Below, in pieces: positions 13,834 to 26,591 of a DNA stretch of 64,000 bases. Within the stretch, counting starts at the first letter, position 1; each line of letters starts with the position of its first letter. Made by a program: the position numbers and the translations under genes. The DNA is from Mycogone perniciosa (lineage: Eukaryota > Ascomycota > Sordariomycetes > Hypocreales > Hypocreaceae): the NCBI GenBank assembly GCA_025331125.1, contig JAOALB010000092.1, forward strand, positions 166,816-230,815, given 5' to 3'. The notes below the pieces were generated by a model. That model searched no databases and was not told the origin of the DNA. It saw only the letters and a list, made by a program, of their open reading frames with translations.

Positions 13834-15190
13834 ACGGGCGTTACATCACGGGAGATACGGGTATTATGGAGATCCAATTGGGAATTATTGTGACAAGCGT
13901 GCCCGCGCAATTCTCATAATACTCAAGGCGCAGACGAGGTTGATCCACTTGTGGATGCACAGATCAGGTGTGCGCTCTCACCACCCGAACCCATCGTCTG
14001 ACATCCATCTGGGCAAAACTTAAGAGTTCTATTGTGGAGAAGCATAACGGCCAGGGGGGACTGAGCGGCTGCAGCCGATGCTCATAGTACTACTCCTATG
14101 TACTAGTTCCGTTACAATGGCGGCACGATCTTGACAGGTGGACAGGCCAATCCGGAAGATAGACGAAAGAGACGCAATATTAGCTACAAATCGATGAGGC
14201 TGCCATAGCCACGACGATCAGCCCATGCTCGGAGACATGATATGTCACTTTGTATTTAGGCCAGCTGGATGCCGAGCCTGGGCGGAGTACGGAATACGTG
14301 CGTGCAGACCTCAGCGGATCCGTGCAATCGGACATATGTAGAGAAGTCTGTCTCACCGCACGCACTAACTTCTTCTCTCAGTCAGGCACCAACACTGGGA
14401 CTCTGTGAGAAGTAGTGGGGAGACGTGGGGGGATCGATATTGGATTGCTATGCCTCTGTGGCTCCGTAAGACTTACTCAGATGGCATAAGGGGGTGGGGG
14501 TGGGTTTCCATTCCTTTCCAGTCTCGGTCTGTAATCTCTTCGTCCCACATCATCTCCATCTCGATCGTCATCTTTTCTAATAGTCTTTACGGACTATGAC
14601 CAAGGGGCCATTGCTGCCTCGTAAACTAACCAAACAAAACGCTTGAATGGAATTCTCAAACAGATGCATGAATGTCTCACCCATTCCAACAATCGATCGT
14701 TAAGGGGTGTGTCGATTAGTATGTGAACACGTCAAGGGGAGACGCGACACGGGAACGGAGTGGGACGGACGGGCGAACGGACGGACGGGAAAGGCGTGAT
14801 CGTATTTCCGAGTACGTGGAAGCAAAAGAAAGTGTTGGTTTCTGATTTCAACCAAACTTTTCTTCATTTTGTCTTCATCTCCTCTGCTTATGCAAGGCTG
14901 CGCATATGCTGTCTTAAGCTGGGCTGCATAAGGTCCTCAGAGGATAAGTTTCTCGAAGAAAGAAACCACATATTATTACGGCTCGTGGGATAAACAGGAT
15001 AACTGTGTATTGTCAAGATTGACCTATCCATAATACATCAAATTTCTCGAGAGTTTCTCCGCTTTCAAAGCTGATAAACTGTACATATAAGTTCACACGA
15101 TTGTGATTAAACTAACCCAGCCTCTTTAACTGCTCGAATGTAAGAATATGACTTTCTCCACTACATCGTTCCCAAGATAAAAAAAACCGT
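13834..15190. other. intergenic region (convergent)
   Basis: Lies between the 3' ends of the F-box/LRR gene (+) and the transporter gene (-). No gene recognised; it probably holds two 3' UTRs and terminators. The part near 14,990-15,190 is AT-richer. Confidence 0.6.
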
Positions 15191-16451
15191 CTAGTCTCTG
15201 CGTAACTTGGATGATCTACCCTTGATGATATTGCTCAAGTCCCCAACAGGAAGCTGTATCGGGAAGTCGATGAGGTTGAGTAATACTTCGAGCAGAGTAT
15301 ACCAGCCAGCCAAGCAAGCCACAAAGTTGCAGGCACCAGCACCCTAAGTGAACTCTCATGTCAGTACACTTCGTCATGTTTCTATACCCTAGGGAAACAT
15401 ACCACTACAAGCGTATTGGCCAACTTGGCGTTACCCGCGTAGTTGGAAGCTAGAGACCAGTGTGCACCGGTGGTTAGACTGAAGGAAAGAGACAAGCTGA
15501 GAAAGAGGGTGAAGAGAACGATGTTGGTGCGCAGCGAGCAGATGAGGAAGATGAAACTGAGGACTCCCATGAAGAGAAACCAGAACCCTGTTTTTGATCA
15601 TATCAACGTGTCAGCGAACACCACTACTGTCAAGTAGAACTACAAGAAGAGGGACTCGAGCGTCTTTACCTAGAGTGGCATTAAAGCCCTGAGTCTGCAG
15701 TGCGGCCGCGGGCGATGTAGCGTTTGCTGGCACATACGCACCAAGCGCGTCAAAGGCTGGGTTCAGTGTGCCTCCGTAGGCAAGAAAAAACGTTCCATAT
15801 GCGCAAAAGACGGCGGCCTGGAAACTGTTGCCCAGGATCAACTCAAAGATACCGCCGAGCGTCATGAGGACACCTCCCTGGAAGAAGTAAACGGCTCTGT
15901 AGTGATGAAGGAAGAGACGCTTGGTGAGCATATGAACAGAAGAGGGACAATCTGCCTCTGGACTTTTCGAGGAGCAAGGGGAGAGAGAAGCTTACATGGT
16001 GGCAGCACCGAGGCCGCCTGCTCCTCGCCAGCCCATTAGGGCGCATGACAACGGAGACAATGACAAGAGAAAGCCGATGAGAGCACTAAACTCCACGAGT
16101 CAGTATGCACTCTCGCCATCTTTCAGCGATCTTGATAGTGTCGAGGCAAGACTAAAAGATAGGGGCTTCGGGTGGGCTAGTAGCAACTCCAGCGAAAGTT
16201 GTAGCTGGATAAAGGGTTGGAAGAGGGAATTAGGAAACCCTGTGAACTTCAGGCGGACGAACGTACATGGGAGCTGGATTGCCAAAGGCGGCTCTGAAGT
16301 CGCCCATAACTGGCTTCTGAGGCGAGAGGTAGAGCTTCTCGAAGAGTTCCGGTGTCATGCTGATGCTGGCAGCGGAGCGGAACTGATTGAGAGCCTCCAT
16401 GCGGTCGGAGTCTTTTTCGGCAATTCGATGACCACTCTCTTCCGACATCAT
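15191..16451 (-). CDS. GPR1/FUN34/YaaH family transporter (acetate/ammonium type)
   Basis: Five exons (16267-16451, 15996-16085, 15670-15896, 15403-15587, 15191-15343) give 279 aa with consistent phases. The family signature is rebuilt across intron 1 (NPAPIALIGF, matching N-P-[AV]-P-x-x-L-x-x-F), followed by LSPLSCALMGWRGAGG. Further hydrophobic helices come from VYFFQGGVLM, FFLAYGGTLNPAF, FLFMGVLSFIFL, a long Leu/Ser helix and ACNFVACLAGWYTLLEVL, fitting the family's six membrane spans. A soluble N-terminus contains ISMTPELFEKLYL. Members such as yeast Ady2/Ato and Aspergillus AcpA/AlcS are plasma-membrane acetate or ammonium transporters. The substrate here is inferred from the family only. 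The gene appears intact. Confidence 0.9.
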
Positions 16452-17642
16452 GGGCAATGGTTCTTAGTAAGGCTTGGACTTGTTTTGTCTTGTCTTCATA
16501 TACCTTCATCTCTTCCTTGGAACGCAATGTGCTTATTTGCCACCGAGAGGTCTTGTGAGAGAGATAGAGAGAGCTGTGACACAAGGGAAGAATGATAGGT
16601 TGACTGGACGGGACAAGCACTTCATTTTATATGGTGAGTAGTTTTTACTTCCCTTCACTTTGTTTCCCCCGTTCCCCTGCCCAAGTCTAGTAACCTACAG
16701 CGACTGTTTGTAGGGGTGATATGACAAGGAAGGCATCGAACAAGGACCCATAGGGCGTGAGACTGGAGGTATGGAGTATAGTGAGATGCTTGAATCCGAA
16801 GGCCAGTGCTTGAACCCAAGAATTTGACCGCAGTAGGAGGCTTGAACATCGTGCCCCTGTCACAACCTTGATCATTTGAAGACGAAGAGAAGCATTGACA
16901 ACGAGGAATTGAGAAGCCTAGTCAGGCAGCAATTAGTAACTAATTACTCAATATGGAGCAGTGTACACGGCAAGGCGCGGCTACTGACTCCCGATTTTAT
17001 TCCCGACCAATTTTGTCGCGATCTGCTCCGGAGAGATGTAGTCATTCGCAAGAGATGGCATGATCTGTGTATATACTAGTGTGTATATGGATGAAGGCGG
17101 GGATACGATTTGGGTGCGTACGCCCTATGCCCATGGTGGACTGACATGTCTCCTAGTTTTCTCACGAAAAGGTGCGGCCGTTTCTTCCACGAGAGCGGCC
17201 GTTTTTTTCACAGGGGCGGGCGGTATATATTGGCATTGGCGGGGATCCAAGTGAACAAGCGAGCAAGCAAGTGGTGTTTTATCTGATCTGATCTCTACCC
17301 ATATGCTTGATGGGGAAGTGTTGGAAAATTTTGGGGGTCGGGGTGATATGTATGTTGAGACGCACGAATAGGGATAATCGCTTGACATTCACCACTCTCA
17401 ACCCATGCAGAGTTCGTATCGTGTGCGGTAAATTAATTCATTTTTCTCTCAACCCATTAAAGAGTACTCCGTACGGATTATGGGTTTGGTAGATATGAAA
17501 ATCAGGGGAGGGCCGTCGCTTGTGACCTCTTGTTATGAACACCCTCATCAATCGCTGTCTGGTCATAAGATATAATGTCAACCCATCCATGAAAGGTGGG
17601 AGAAAAAGAAGGAATGGGGCAAGTCGAGCATCGTTCCTTCGT
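16452..17642. other. intergenic region
   Basis: Promoter side of the transporter gene and 3' side of the F-box membrane protein gene. No coding region recognised. It contains a direct repeat of GCGGCCGTTT (about 17176 and 17196) and a TACTCCGTACGG copy near 17465. Confidence 0.6.
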
Positions 17643-18983
17643 TCAAACTGCATTTCCGCTTGTATGCCGTCGTTCCCTCTTGAACCACCATGTCGCCGGG
17701 TAATCCTGCTCCATACTCTGTGGATCAGCCCAGAATACTAGGATCATCATGGTCTTGTTAACTATGCGCGACACTAGGGATGCTTTTGGCTTGTTTCGGC
17801 GCCACATCTTCCACTCAAAGAGCAAGATTAGGTTCCCAGCGGTATTAAGAAGTCGGAATAGCCTTAATGCAGACGGGTCAGCTCACATATAGATGTGCAT
17901 ATTTATGGCCATACGCAGGGAAAAGGGATGACAAAAGCCAGACACCAGCCAGTTTCCATCCTGAAAAGAAAAGTAGGGAGGCACTTACATGTTCACTCCG
18001 ATGAACACCAAAGTCGCAACCGTCGACTGGGAGGGAGGCTCAGATGATTGTGAGATCTGTCCAGCAATCGCATATGCCGGAGCTATCCAGAGACCCAAGA
18101 CGGCAGCTTCTAGAATCAATGCCCAGTGGTACGTTCTCAGTGCCGCCCCTCTCAGCACTGAGAGAACAAACACCCAAAAAGCCAATATGAAATTGACCTT
18201 TAATGTTACACTAGGGCGTCAGCCATCCAATAGGCCATGAAAGTCCAAGCAGCGGACAAGACTCACAATAGTAGGCCCCAAGACCAGCTTGGAGTGCTTA
18301 AAGTAAGCCCAGCATAATGCCGCCCCCACGATGACAACAACCCACTGTGCGCACCCCAGCATAAAGTACAGCAGCAGCACATGGTTGTACTTCCGGAAAC
18401 AGGGTAGGTGAAACTCGGGTTGGTTCCAGGCCGGGAGAGCAGACACTGGGTATCCGCACCAACGGCATACCCAGACAGACATCAAGTTGCCCAGCATGTA
18501 CTTACGGCCGACCATGAATCCTGACCGCTGGGCTACGCAATCAAAGCATCTATTTGCGAGCGGATACCGTGCGTCTGTCTCTTCGGCCCGAATCAGTGTC
18601 ACCTTGCTCGCCTGTCGAGTGAGACAGAGGTAGCACGTTGAGAGAATCTCTTCCCTTAGGTCGGGAAATAGGGTCCGTATTATGGATTTGTTGAAGATCA
18701 TTCGCAAGAGACGGCATGTCCGCCGCAGGCGCTCGATGTCACCAAAATCGAGGTGCGACAGAATCATGAACTGAAGCTCGGGGGGCATCTGCTGTAAACG
18801 CGTGAAGAAGACCTGGGAGCGGATAATCCCGGTTTGGGGTATTGGACGAGACGATATCTGGACGACGCCGCTCTTCTCACCAGAGGTGCCTAGGTGCCCG
18901 GATATCAGGTGATGTCGGGCCACTCGATTTGCCAGTCGCTCTGCCGCCCTCCGCAGGCCTTCTGGTGTGTGGTTGACCTGCAT
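17643..18983 (-). CDS. F-box protein with C-terminal membrane segments
   Basis: Three exons (18267-18983, 17989-18197, 17643-17862) give 381 aa. The ATG at 18983 is the first in frame. An F-box sits at about residues 75-120 (MPPELQFMILSHLDFGDIER, then RRTCRLL). It is followed by three Cys pairs (CYLC, CFDC and CRWC, residues ~130-190) that could bind zinc. Three or four hydrophobic helices follow: a Leu/Val-rich one after KYNH, FILAFWVFVLSVL, WALILEAAVLGLWIAPAYA, and a weaker one near LLNTAGNLILLF. F-box proteins recruit substrates to SCF ligases; membrane anchoring would confine this to an organelle surface. That function is inferred. Internal phases are consistent and no lesion is seen. Confidence 0.82.
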
Positions 18984-19983
18984 CTCCAGGCGTGGCTGAG
19001 AGGCCTCTCTGAGGCGCAAGAAATAGAGTGACGGAGACGTGATAGAAACGTAACCATGGATGAGAGAGGTGAAATATCATGAGGTGGTAAGACACTGAAC
19101 GAGGCCCCACAGGGGAAAACAAGCAAACAAACAACAGACTGATGCGACAAATGGCTCCCGTCTTCTCTCAGTCTTTGGGTGAATGACGCACTGTCGTAGA
19201 GATCAGAGGGCGTTGCAAAAGTACGAGTACAAAGGACACGACTGTCGGAGTCAGCCCCGACGTCAGGTTGAAAGATATTGACTGCCTGCGGCTGTACGAT
19301 CCCAACAAGGATGAACCCGATAGGTAGGCAGTAATGGCACACTGACCAAGGAGACCTGAGACTCAGAACAATGATGAAAAGGGGAAGTTTAGGGAGAGCC
19401 AAAAAAAATTGGGAAAAAAAGTCGCTTTCAATTGCAGCTTCAGCTCTGTATAGAGAGGCGAAACCCAAAAAGAATGAGCCTGTGGTGATGCTGCGTGATG
19501 CTGCGTGATGCAGGCAAGCCTCAACTCTGATAAGTCACCGAAGACAGACAGACGGTTGCGGTTTCTGTGGCGCAGAGCGATGGATTGTGGCTGGTGCTGC
19601 TCGGTATTTCGAGGTTAGGAAAGGCCGAGCAAGTGCTGACGTCAGCCGGAAATGTGGCTTGCAACTATTATTATCATCAACAATAACAAGAATGGTTTGA
19701 CTCATTAACAATACTCGTACGAAGTACGAAGTACTCCGTACTATTATAGTATTATAATACTACTACTACGTGTTGTCTCGGTTGACGTCATACCGGATCA
19801 ACAAACCATTGAGCTATTCCCCCCTGTTAAAGCACGTGAGAGTCATATCCACGTCGTATTATTCCTCCTACCAATATGCTTCCAACACATTCATTTACCC
19901 GTATCCATTCATAGGCCTAATAACCGGCACATTCTTGATATCCCCCTTTTTACATGAAGCCGCCAATCCAATCTGCCAGCGCC
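18984..19983. other. intergenic region with tandem 10-mer and CGTAC repeats
   Basis: No gene recognised. It holds a 2.5-copy tandem GATGCTGCGT repeat (19486-19510), and a cluster of GTACGAAGTAC and TACTCCGTAC units with short palindromic AT-rich DNA at 19715-19770, just beyond the 3' end of the RdRP gene. Confidence 0.6.
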
Positions 19984-22900
19984 TCATCTCATCGGCAGTA
20001 CCATCTGCTGCCTATGCCCGCCTGATTGTACCCCTAGGTATCCCCCTGCAGAGCTCATCCCCTTCTTGTTCAACAAGTCTGCCAACTCCTTCACTAGACA
20101 ACACGCTGCCACCACTCGGAAGCTCTCCAGAAGCGTCCTACTTTTGTCTGCTGCTGCTCCTGAGTCTTTCGCGCAGCCTACAACAACGCACGCCCAGCAC
20201 AGCTCTACCGCGTTCATTCTCTCTCGCTCATTTTGTTCGTCCTCTGTCATCGTCGTCGATGCGGCCTCATCATCGCCACTACCAACGCCGCGGTCCCGGA
20301 TCAACTTTACGATCCACGTCATGACTCCATCCATCTCTTCCTTGAGCTTGATTGAAGAGTCCCGCTGTCGCCTCGTCTGACTGCCCGTTTTGTTCAATAT
20401 GGAGCCACAGAAGGCTTCTACTTCCGAGATAGGGACTCGCGGATTGTCTGAGAAGTGCCACATGTTACCGACGATTGTCGTCTCGTACCTAGGCCAACAT
20501 TAGCAACTTCGCTCTAGACACAACGCACGGGAATAATGGCGTCTTACAACTCCCGGATCTTCCACGCGCTCTCAAGCTTGCGCAAATAATCAACCTCCGA
20601 TGAGCCGTAACCCTCCGCCTGTAGGGCTGCCTTCACTCGCCCCAGCAGCTGATCCCATACCGATGGCCCATCCGTCTTGACAGGGCGGTGGACATCTTCA
20701 TTCCAAATCCTCTTTTCGTCTACACCGCGGTAGAGATGGCCTAGAATCTTTTCAGATTTATGGAATCTATGCTTGGCCATCCCCATCCCATCTTCCTCTC
20801 CATCATCGTCCCTATCGTGTTCACCGATATGGTCAATCTGGCCGATATCATAGAGTTGTACTGGGGGAGCTGGTGCGAGACTGCGATAAGACACCTAGGA
20901 GTTAGCCCGCGACCCCACAAGAAGTATAAACTGCAACACAATAGAAGAGGGGGAAGATCTTACAAATCAGGACGAGTGCGTGGTGCTTTGGGTATATGCT
21001 GTAGGTTCACCGGAATGCCCGTCTTGGAATAATCAACGGCAGTTGAGTGCATTTCTGCAAGATTGATGCACTCCGGGTCCACGGTTCCTCTTTCTTTGAT
21101 GTCCGCTACGATCTGGTGCCGTGTTGCAATCAGCCCCAAGATATCGTTTTCCATGAAATTGATAAAAAAGTCAGTAATGTCATCCCGTGTTACCTCGCGA
21201 TCAAGGGGTTCAGGGACGACTCTTGGGTAGTCAGCCGGGGTGAACTGACACTTCGGGCGTGCGTCAGGATCCCAGATGACACTGTACAAATCTCCATCAA
21301 GGTCTCCCCCGCTAAGTTGACTGGGTAGATCACGAGCCCCTTTCTGACTGAAGGCGATGCAATTCTCCAGCTCAAGTAGGGGATGGCCGTGTGGGGGCGT
21401 TACCATCCGAACATATTGAATATCACCTGGATGGAGAGCAGGCGAACGGGTCACGATGACAGGTCCATCAGTAAGCGGCTGGCTGCTCAGACCTTGAGTT
21501 TTGCCATGTTTCCGGTTATAGGTGACATAGACCTCGCCTTCCTCAAGAAAACCTGTTTCATCCATCACTCCATAGAGGGTCACTCCTTTATCAACTGGAA
21601 TCCGGGCCTTGTGTTTCAACAATCTCAGTTCACGCAAAACGACATGCTCCACAACCGACTTCATGAACCTGTCGCACCGATAGTCGATCCCCATTTTGTT
21701 CAGATTCCTGATGAGCCTCGGTAGACCTACGTTTGTGCCAACGAGCTGATGCTCTAAGAACGCACTGGTGTTGGTTGCTGTTGCGGTGACGCCGCGCAGA
21801 AGATTGAGCGCCTTGTTCTGCAGCCCCATGAACCACTCGTTGCTCGTCCCCATATCTTCCAAGATCTTTATGAGTTGTCGATTAAGGACAAGACGCAATG
21901 GCTTTGATGCGGTATCGCAAATGCCCAGTACCTTGTAGTCATTGCTCTCAAACTTCATCATCGACTCTTTTCGCAGGCAGATGACCTTGCCTTCCAACCT
22001 TGTATCAAGAGACAGAATCCCTTTCACACCGGCCAGGCGAATTTGAAAGCAAGTAGGCGTTGCTGACTTCATTGGAAGGTGTTCCCACACCTCCTCCATG
22101 GCATCCCAGGAAATAGTACCAACGCCATCGCTGAAAACGCGGGATCCATCCTTCGATTTCACATCGTCGATCCAACGGATCTTGATATCGCAGTCAAATA
22201 TCGGGACTGCGTATGGAGTCTCGGAGAACGCCTGTCCAATGCGCGCCGCGCACTTCGCGGGGACACGAATGCCTCTAAAGTCACCGAGGGCTGTGATGAT
22301 GGTGTGGTAATCCTGTCGTGTCATCGAACCATCCACAAAGGGTGCCGAGAACCAGGCCGAGTGAGATCGGAGGGATGAGTGAGAAAACCCCAAAAATGAA
22401 AACCGCCTGCCAGCGATTTGAAGACCCTCCGCCAGGACCTTCCTGTACCGCGCAAACACGTCATCGTTTTTGACCTTGGGGTTGAAGGCTAAATCCTGGC
22501 CATCCTCGTCACAAAAGGTCACACGAATGAAATACTCCGTGCTCTTAGGAAACATGCGCAAAACCCTATTCTTACTCTCAGCATCAGGTCCATGGAGAAC
22601 CACGCGTGTTGGCGTGACCATTGCTTTCAACACCCAAGCCTGGTGATCAGGCAGCTTGACACCGTAGTGATCGGTGCGCAACGGGTCATCGGCTCGAGCC
22701 TCTTCTTCAACATTTATGACCTTCTCAAGAAGCGCTCCGACATGGAGCTCTAGAGGGTCTGTTCCAGGGCATGGGTAAGGAATGGTTTGGAAGAGTTGCT
22801 TCATCGAATCAGTCGTGAATAGTAGTTTTTCACCCGCCCGCTTACAGTCTCGGGCGATGGCCTCCACCATTTCAAGCATTTTGAGCCCATTTGCCGGGTG

Positions 22901-23911
22901 CAGATAGTTGTTCCACACCAACGCTTGAACCTGAAACAGGATGACAAACGGCACCAGGCTGCTTTTGCGCGTACCTCCTAGCCCTTGAATCTTCCCCTCA
23001 AAGGCAGTCATGCAGGTGGAATAGTCTTCCTCATATGGCCGAGGGTTTTGTTGCACGGGCAAATATTGGCGCGTGACAGACAGAAGGTCCCGAGACTTGA
23101 GAGCATTAATGGTGTCGTGAAAGTAAGACCCAACTATGGACATTCGATACACCAAGCAGTGTGCCACGTATTTGGAGTGAGCGGGCCAAAAGTCCAGCTG
23201 ACTCGTCCTCTCCCAGGGGGGATGATGTGGGTTTAACTCAACGAGCGGGCTTTTAGTGTAAAATCTTGGTGACTCGGTTAGAACAAACGTCAGCGATGGA
23301 CCAGATGGCTCGGCGATGAGGTCTTGGATAATGTTGTATGGCACGTCTATGCGGAAGTCTGATTGGATCAAAACTGTCAAATAACGGCGTCCGAATTTCG
23401 CAATACCGTGGGCATCACCACGGCATTGTTCCAAAAAGTTCAGTGTATTCGATGCCGTGAAAGCGTTTTTGCCGCAGGATATTTGACGGACAGGCGCATT
23501 GATTGCCGGGGCCTTGGGGTCGCGATCAACGACTAAGTTTCTCTCCTCCTTCTCGAAAGCGAGATTTTTGAGCGCGTACTCGTCGACAGGACGAGTGCTT
23601 TTCTCCACAAAAATGTCGGTTTTGAGGATTTGTAGGCGTGCTACGGTCCTAAATCGAGGTTTCAGGTTCAAGAGACCGTTGGAAGGCGAGATCACGTTTG
23701 GTGGGGGGAGTTTCGCAACCTGTTTTTCGTGCTTTTTGAGAAACTTCTTCCCGTCTGATTCAACGAGGAAAACGACCCACGCTTGGTTCTTTCGCTGGGG
23801 CTTTTGACAACTCCAGTCTACAATACCCAAGGCGTTCATAAACGGGCCTAGCTCCCGCTTCAAGCTGGTATCGGACAAATCCTTGGGGACATTCCTCATG
23901 AACACTTCCAT
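19984..23911 (-). CDS. cellular RNA-dependent RNA polymerase (RNA silencing)
   Basis: Exons 20964-23911, 20548-20880 and 19984-20488 give 1261 aa. The ATG at 23911 opens an RRM-like N-terminus (MEVFMRNVPKDLSD). The polymerase core ends in the catalytic loop SGGDLDGDLY at residues ~867-876, the DxDGD signature of eukaryotic RdRPs (Pfam RdRP, PF05183). Upstream blocks such as FSDGVGTISWD and DGPVIVTRSPALHPGD are also typical. The C-terminal exons carry a helical region rich in Asp/Glu. These enzymes (QDE-1, SAD-1, Rrp proteins) make double-stranded RNA from aberrant transcripts for Dicer and act in quelling or meiotic silencing. The N-terminus looks more like the SAD-1/Rrp group, but the subgroup cannot be fixed by eye. 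The gene is intact. Confidence 0.93.
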
Positions 23912-24637
23912 GGCTGCGTTTGGTGATGATGATGATGCTGTCCTGGTTAGTTCGGGGTATCATTATTGCAAGTCTGTCTGTCTGCGTGGTTGCTTTCGCA
24001 CATACCTTAGATCTCGCATCAAGCAAAGACCTAGATGTGTACTTCGTAGGGCTCAGTCACATGTTGCAGTTAGTTTCCGATGGCCCATACAAATATCCAT
24101 TCCATGTAAGTCTTTGAGCGACTTGGAACAGAGGACGAGGAGACGAGAAAATGAGGGGAGTCTGACGCGACACAGACAGGGATGGGGCCTGGTCGACGTT
24201 GTGTGACTTCAGATGCAACAAACAGGTTCCATAATGCAGGAAACTAGGTCTGTAGATTCAAGTTGATAGATTGAGCCATAGAATTGGGCATATTTTCCTT
24301 ATGGTCGATGAGATGGCGGATTCTCAATCTCAAGCAGGTAAGTCATTGAGCTCTACGAAGTATTGTCGAGATGCATCCCAGCATCTGCGGAGTAGTTCCA
24401 TGTGATGGGAGCGACTGGCTGCTTATGTAAGCGATGGCGCGTTTCCGTTTGCGACTCCATCGAGCAATTCCGTCTCCAACTGCCGATTCATGCCATCCAC
24501 CATAGCCCAGAGCTCTGTCGCGGGGTTCTCCATGAAGAGATGTAAGAGCAACCGCCCTCTTATCTGACAGAAATGCCACTGCTATTTCAACCTTTCCGCT
24601 GCCATCGTGCCTGTGCAATTTGATCAGACTTCCGAGC
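23912..24637. promoter_or_regulatory. divergent promoter region, RdRP / hydrolase fusion
   Basis: About 730 bp between two genes transcribed away from each other. No coding region recognised. A short GAT microsatellite (around 23923-23935) lies beside the RdRP start codon. No specific binding site can be assigned. Confidence 0.5.
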
Positions 24638-26269
24638 ATGCTGGACCCGGACAGCGCAATATCGAGCAAAATGTCGTCCCGAGGCATTCTGTATGTCACG
24701 ATGCAGCCCAGGCCGGGCCTGTCTCTTGACCAGTTCCATGAGTGGTACAACAATGAGCATGGTCCGACCCGCCTCCGCTTGCCCAGTATATTTTCCAATG
24801 GTCTTCGCTATCGCGCCACCGACAGCCAACAGCCTGAATTTCTTGCCATCTACGATGTCACGTCCATGTCTCATCTCGAGACTCCAACATACACAACACT
24901 GCGTGCGAATCGCTCCCCGCGAGAGGCCGAGACCATCGGCCAGGTGCACGTGAAGCGGCTCTTTTACGATCTTGTCCACGGCAATCAATCGCCACTTTTT
25001 GTGCCAATTGAGACTCTGACGGACAAGGGAGCAGAAGGCCTTGTGGCGGTTGCCGTTGAAATAGTTACTTCAGACGTCCCCGATGCCGGTGACCACTTTG
25101 AGAAGTGGTTCGTCGAGGAGCACATGGCACAACTATCCAAGACTCCTGGGTGGTTGCGGACTCGCCTGTTCAAGACATCGAGTCTCGAGTCTACCCAGCC
25201 GACTAAATACCTTGCACTGCATGACTACGCCAAAAACAGCGGGCTGGGAGGGCCTTCGATAGACACTCCCTGGCGGAGCGAAGTCTTTGGAAAGTACGTC
25301 GCCTCCAAAAGCAGACGCACGCATTCACTCTTCTACGTGTTCGACCAAGCGCCGAAAGACCTCTATTCGCTGTCAAGACTCCCCGTCACCGCATCGTTCT
25401 TCTCACAAGATGCAAAGACAGCGACAACGGCTGGTTTGGGCCCCGCCATAAGCTCTTACATCACCACTTCAGACTCGCTCTGCATCCCATACCGACTGGA
25501 GGGAAACCCTGCGGTCGACGCACCCACCGTCGCGTTTTCCAACTCCCTGTTAACGTCACTGCACATGTGGGATCCGCTTATTGATATCTTGAAAAAGGAG
25601 CGTCCGGACCTACGGATTCTCCGCTATGACACTCGCGGTCGCCATTCCATCCCTCAACCACCAGTTGCCGCCACTCTTGACACCGTAACGGAAGATGTCC
25701 TCGCGGTTCTTGACGCGCTTAGGATTCCCAAGTTGCACGCCCTGGTGGGCGTTTCTATGGGCGGCGCGACGACGCTCAACTTTGCGATCCAGCATCCTGA
25801 CAGACTCGAGAAGTTCATTGCCTGCGACTTCAACTGCACCTCCAGCCCCGCCAACACCCAAGCCTGGAAGGACCGCATCGCCATCGCAGAGGAAGATGCT
25901 GGGCAAGGAATCAAGAAATTAGCAACTGAAACTGTCTCCCGATGGTTCCACCCTGTAACAATGGAAAAGGCAGAAACAGTCGAATGGATTACCGCCATGG
26001 TGGCCGCCAACGATGTAGATGGATTCAAGCATAGCTGCACAGCTCTCTGGGATTACGACCTCAAACCGGTTATGGGTGGCTGTCACGTCTCCGGCCTGCT
26101 TGTGGTTGGCGAGGGAGACGCCAAGGGCGCACTGGTCAAGGCAATGGAAGGGTTCAAGCACCTTCTTGGCGAGAAAGACACTGAGCTCAGGATTGTTCCC
26201 GATGCAGGTCACCTGCCCATGTGCGAAAATCCACAGGGATTTTGGGAGAGCGTGCAAGACTTCCTGTAG
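24638..26269 (+). CDS. EthD-like / alpha-beta hydrolase fusion (enol-lactonase-like)
   Basis: A single exon of 543 aa from the first ATG (24638); a second in-frame ATG at 24671 fits the start of the first domain and may be the real one. Residues ~12-250 look like two EthD/dimeric alpha-beta barrel repeats (QFHEWYNNEHGPTR and HFEKWFVEEHM). Residues ~270-543 form an alpha/beta hydrolase most like 3-oxoadipate enol-lactonases: RYDTRGRH, nucleophile elbow GVSMGG (Ser373), an acidic residue in VVGEGDAKG and catalytic His525 in DAGHLP. This could be a catabolic enzyme for an aromatic or lactone substrate; the actual reaction is unknown. It stands alone, divergent from the RdRP gene. Confidence 0.88.
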   Translation: MLDPDSAISSKMSSRGILYVTMQPRPGLSLDQFHEWYNNEHGPTRLRLPSIFSNGLRYRATDSQQPEFLAIYDVTSMSHLETPTYTTLRANRSPREAETIGQVHVKRLFYDLVHGNQSPLFVPIETLTDKGAEGLVAVAVEIVTSDVPDAGDHFEKWFVEEHMAQLSKTPGWLRTRLFKTSSLESTQPTKYLALHDYAKNSGLGGPSIDTPWRSEVFGKYVASKSRRTHSLFYVFDQAPKDLYSLSRLPVTASFFSQDAKTATTAGLGPAISSYITTSDSLCIPYRLEGNPAVDAPTVAFSNSLLTSLHMWDPLIDILKKERPDLRILRYDTRGRHSIPQPPVAATLDTVTEDVLAVLDALRIPKLHALVGVSMGGATTLNFAIQHPDRLEKFIACDFNCTSSPANTQAWKDRIAIAEEDAGQGIKKLATETVSRWFHPVTMEKAETVEWITAMVAANDVDGFKHSCTALWDYDLKPVMGGCHVSGLLVVGEGDAKGALVKAMEGFKHLLGEKDTELRIVPDAGHLPMCENPQGFWESVQDFL

Positions 26270-26591
26270 AATCCAACCCCACGCACGCATCTGACTGCAT
26301 CACTATTGAAATAGTAAAGCATGGCGTGCAATATTAACTTTTTATCTTATCTTGACAAAAAGCGCACTTGGCCTGGAGATGAAGATAACGTTGGTTCAAG
26401 GTCATTAATCATTCATTTCCTAGGGTGTGTAAACCAGTTGCCTTCTCAGTACGAGTCTCGGCATTTTGCATGAAAACACGATGCCAGTCAGTCCCTCATG
26501 CTCCCCAAAAAGCAAATTCCTTCGCAAGCAGTGTTGATTCTTCAACCATCCAGCCCCCCCATTCATTCCAGACAAAAAGCATTGGCTTCCG
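26270..26591. other. convergent 3' intergenic region
   Basis: About 320 bp between the stop of the hydrolase gene (+) and that of the 2EXR gene (-). No feature seen beyond likely terminator sequence. Confidence 0.5.
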
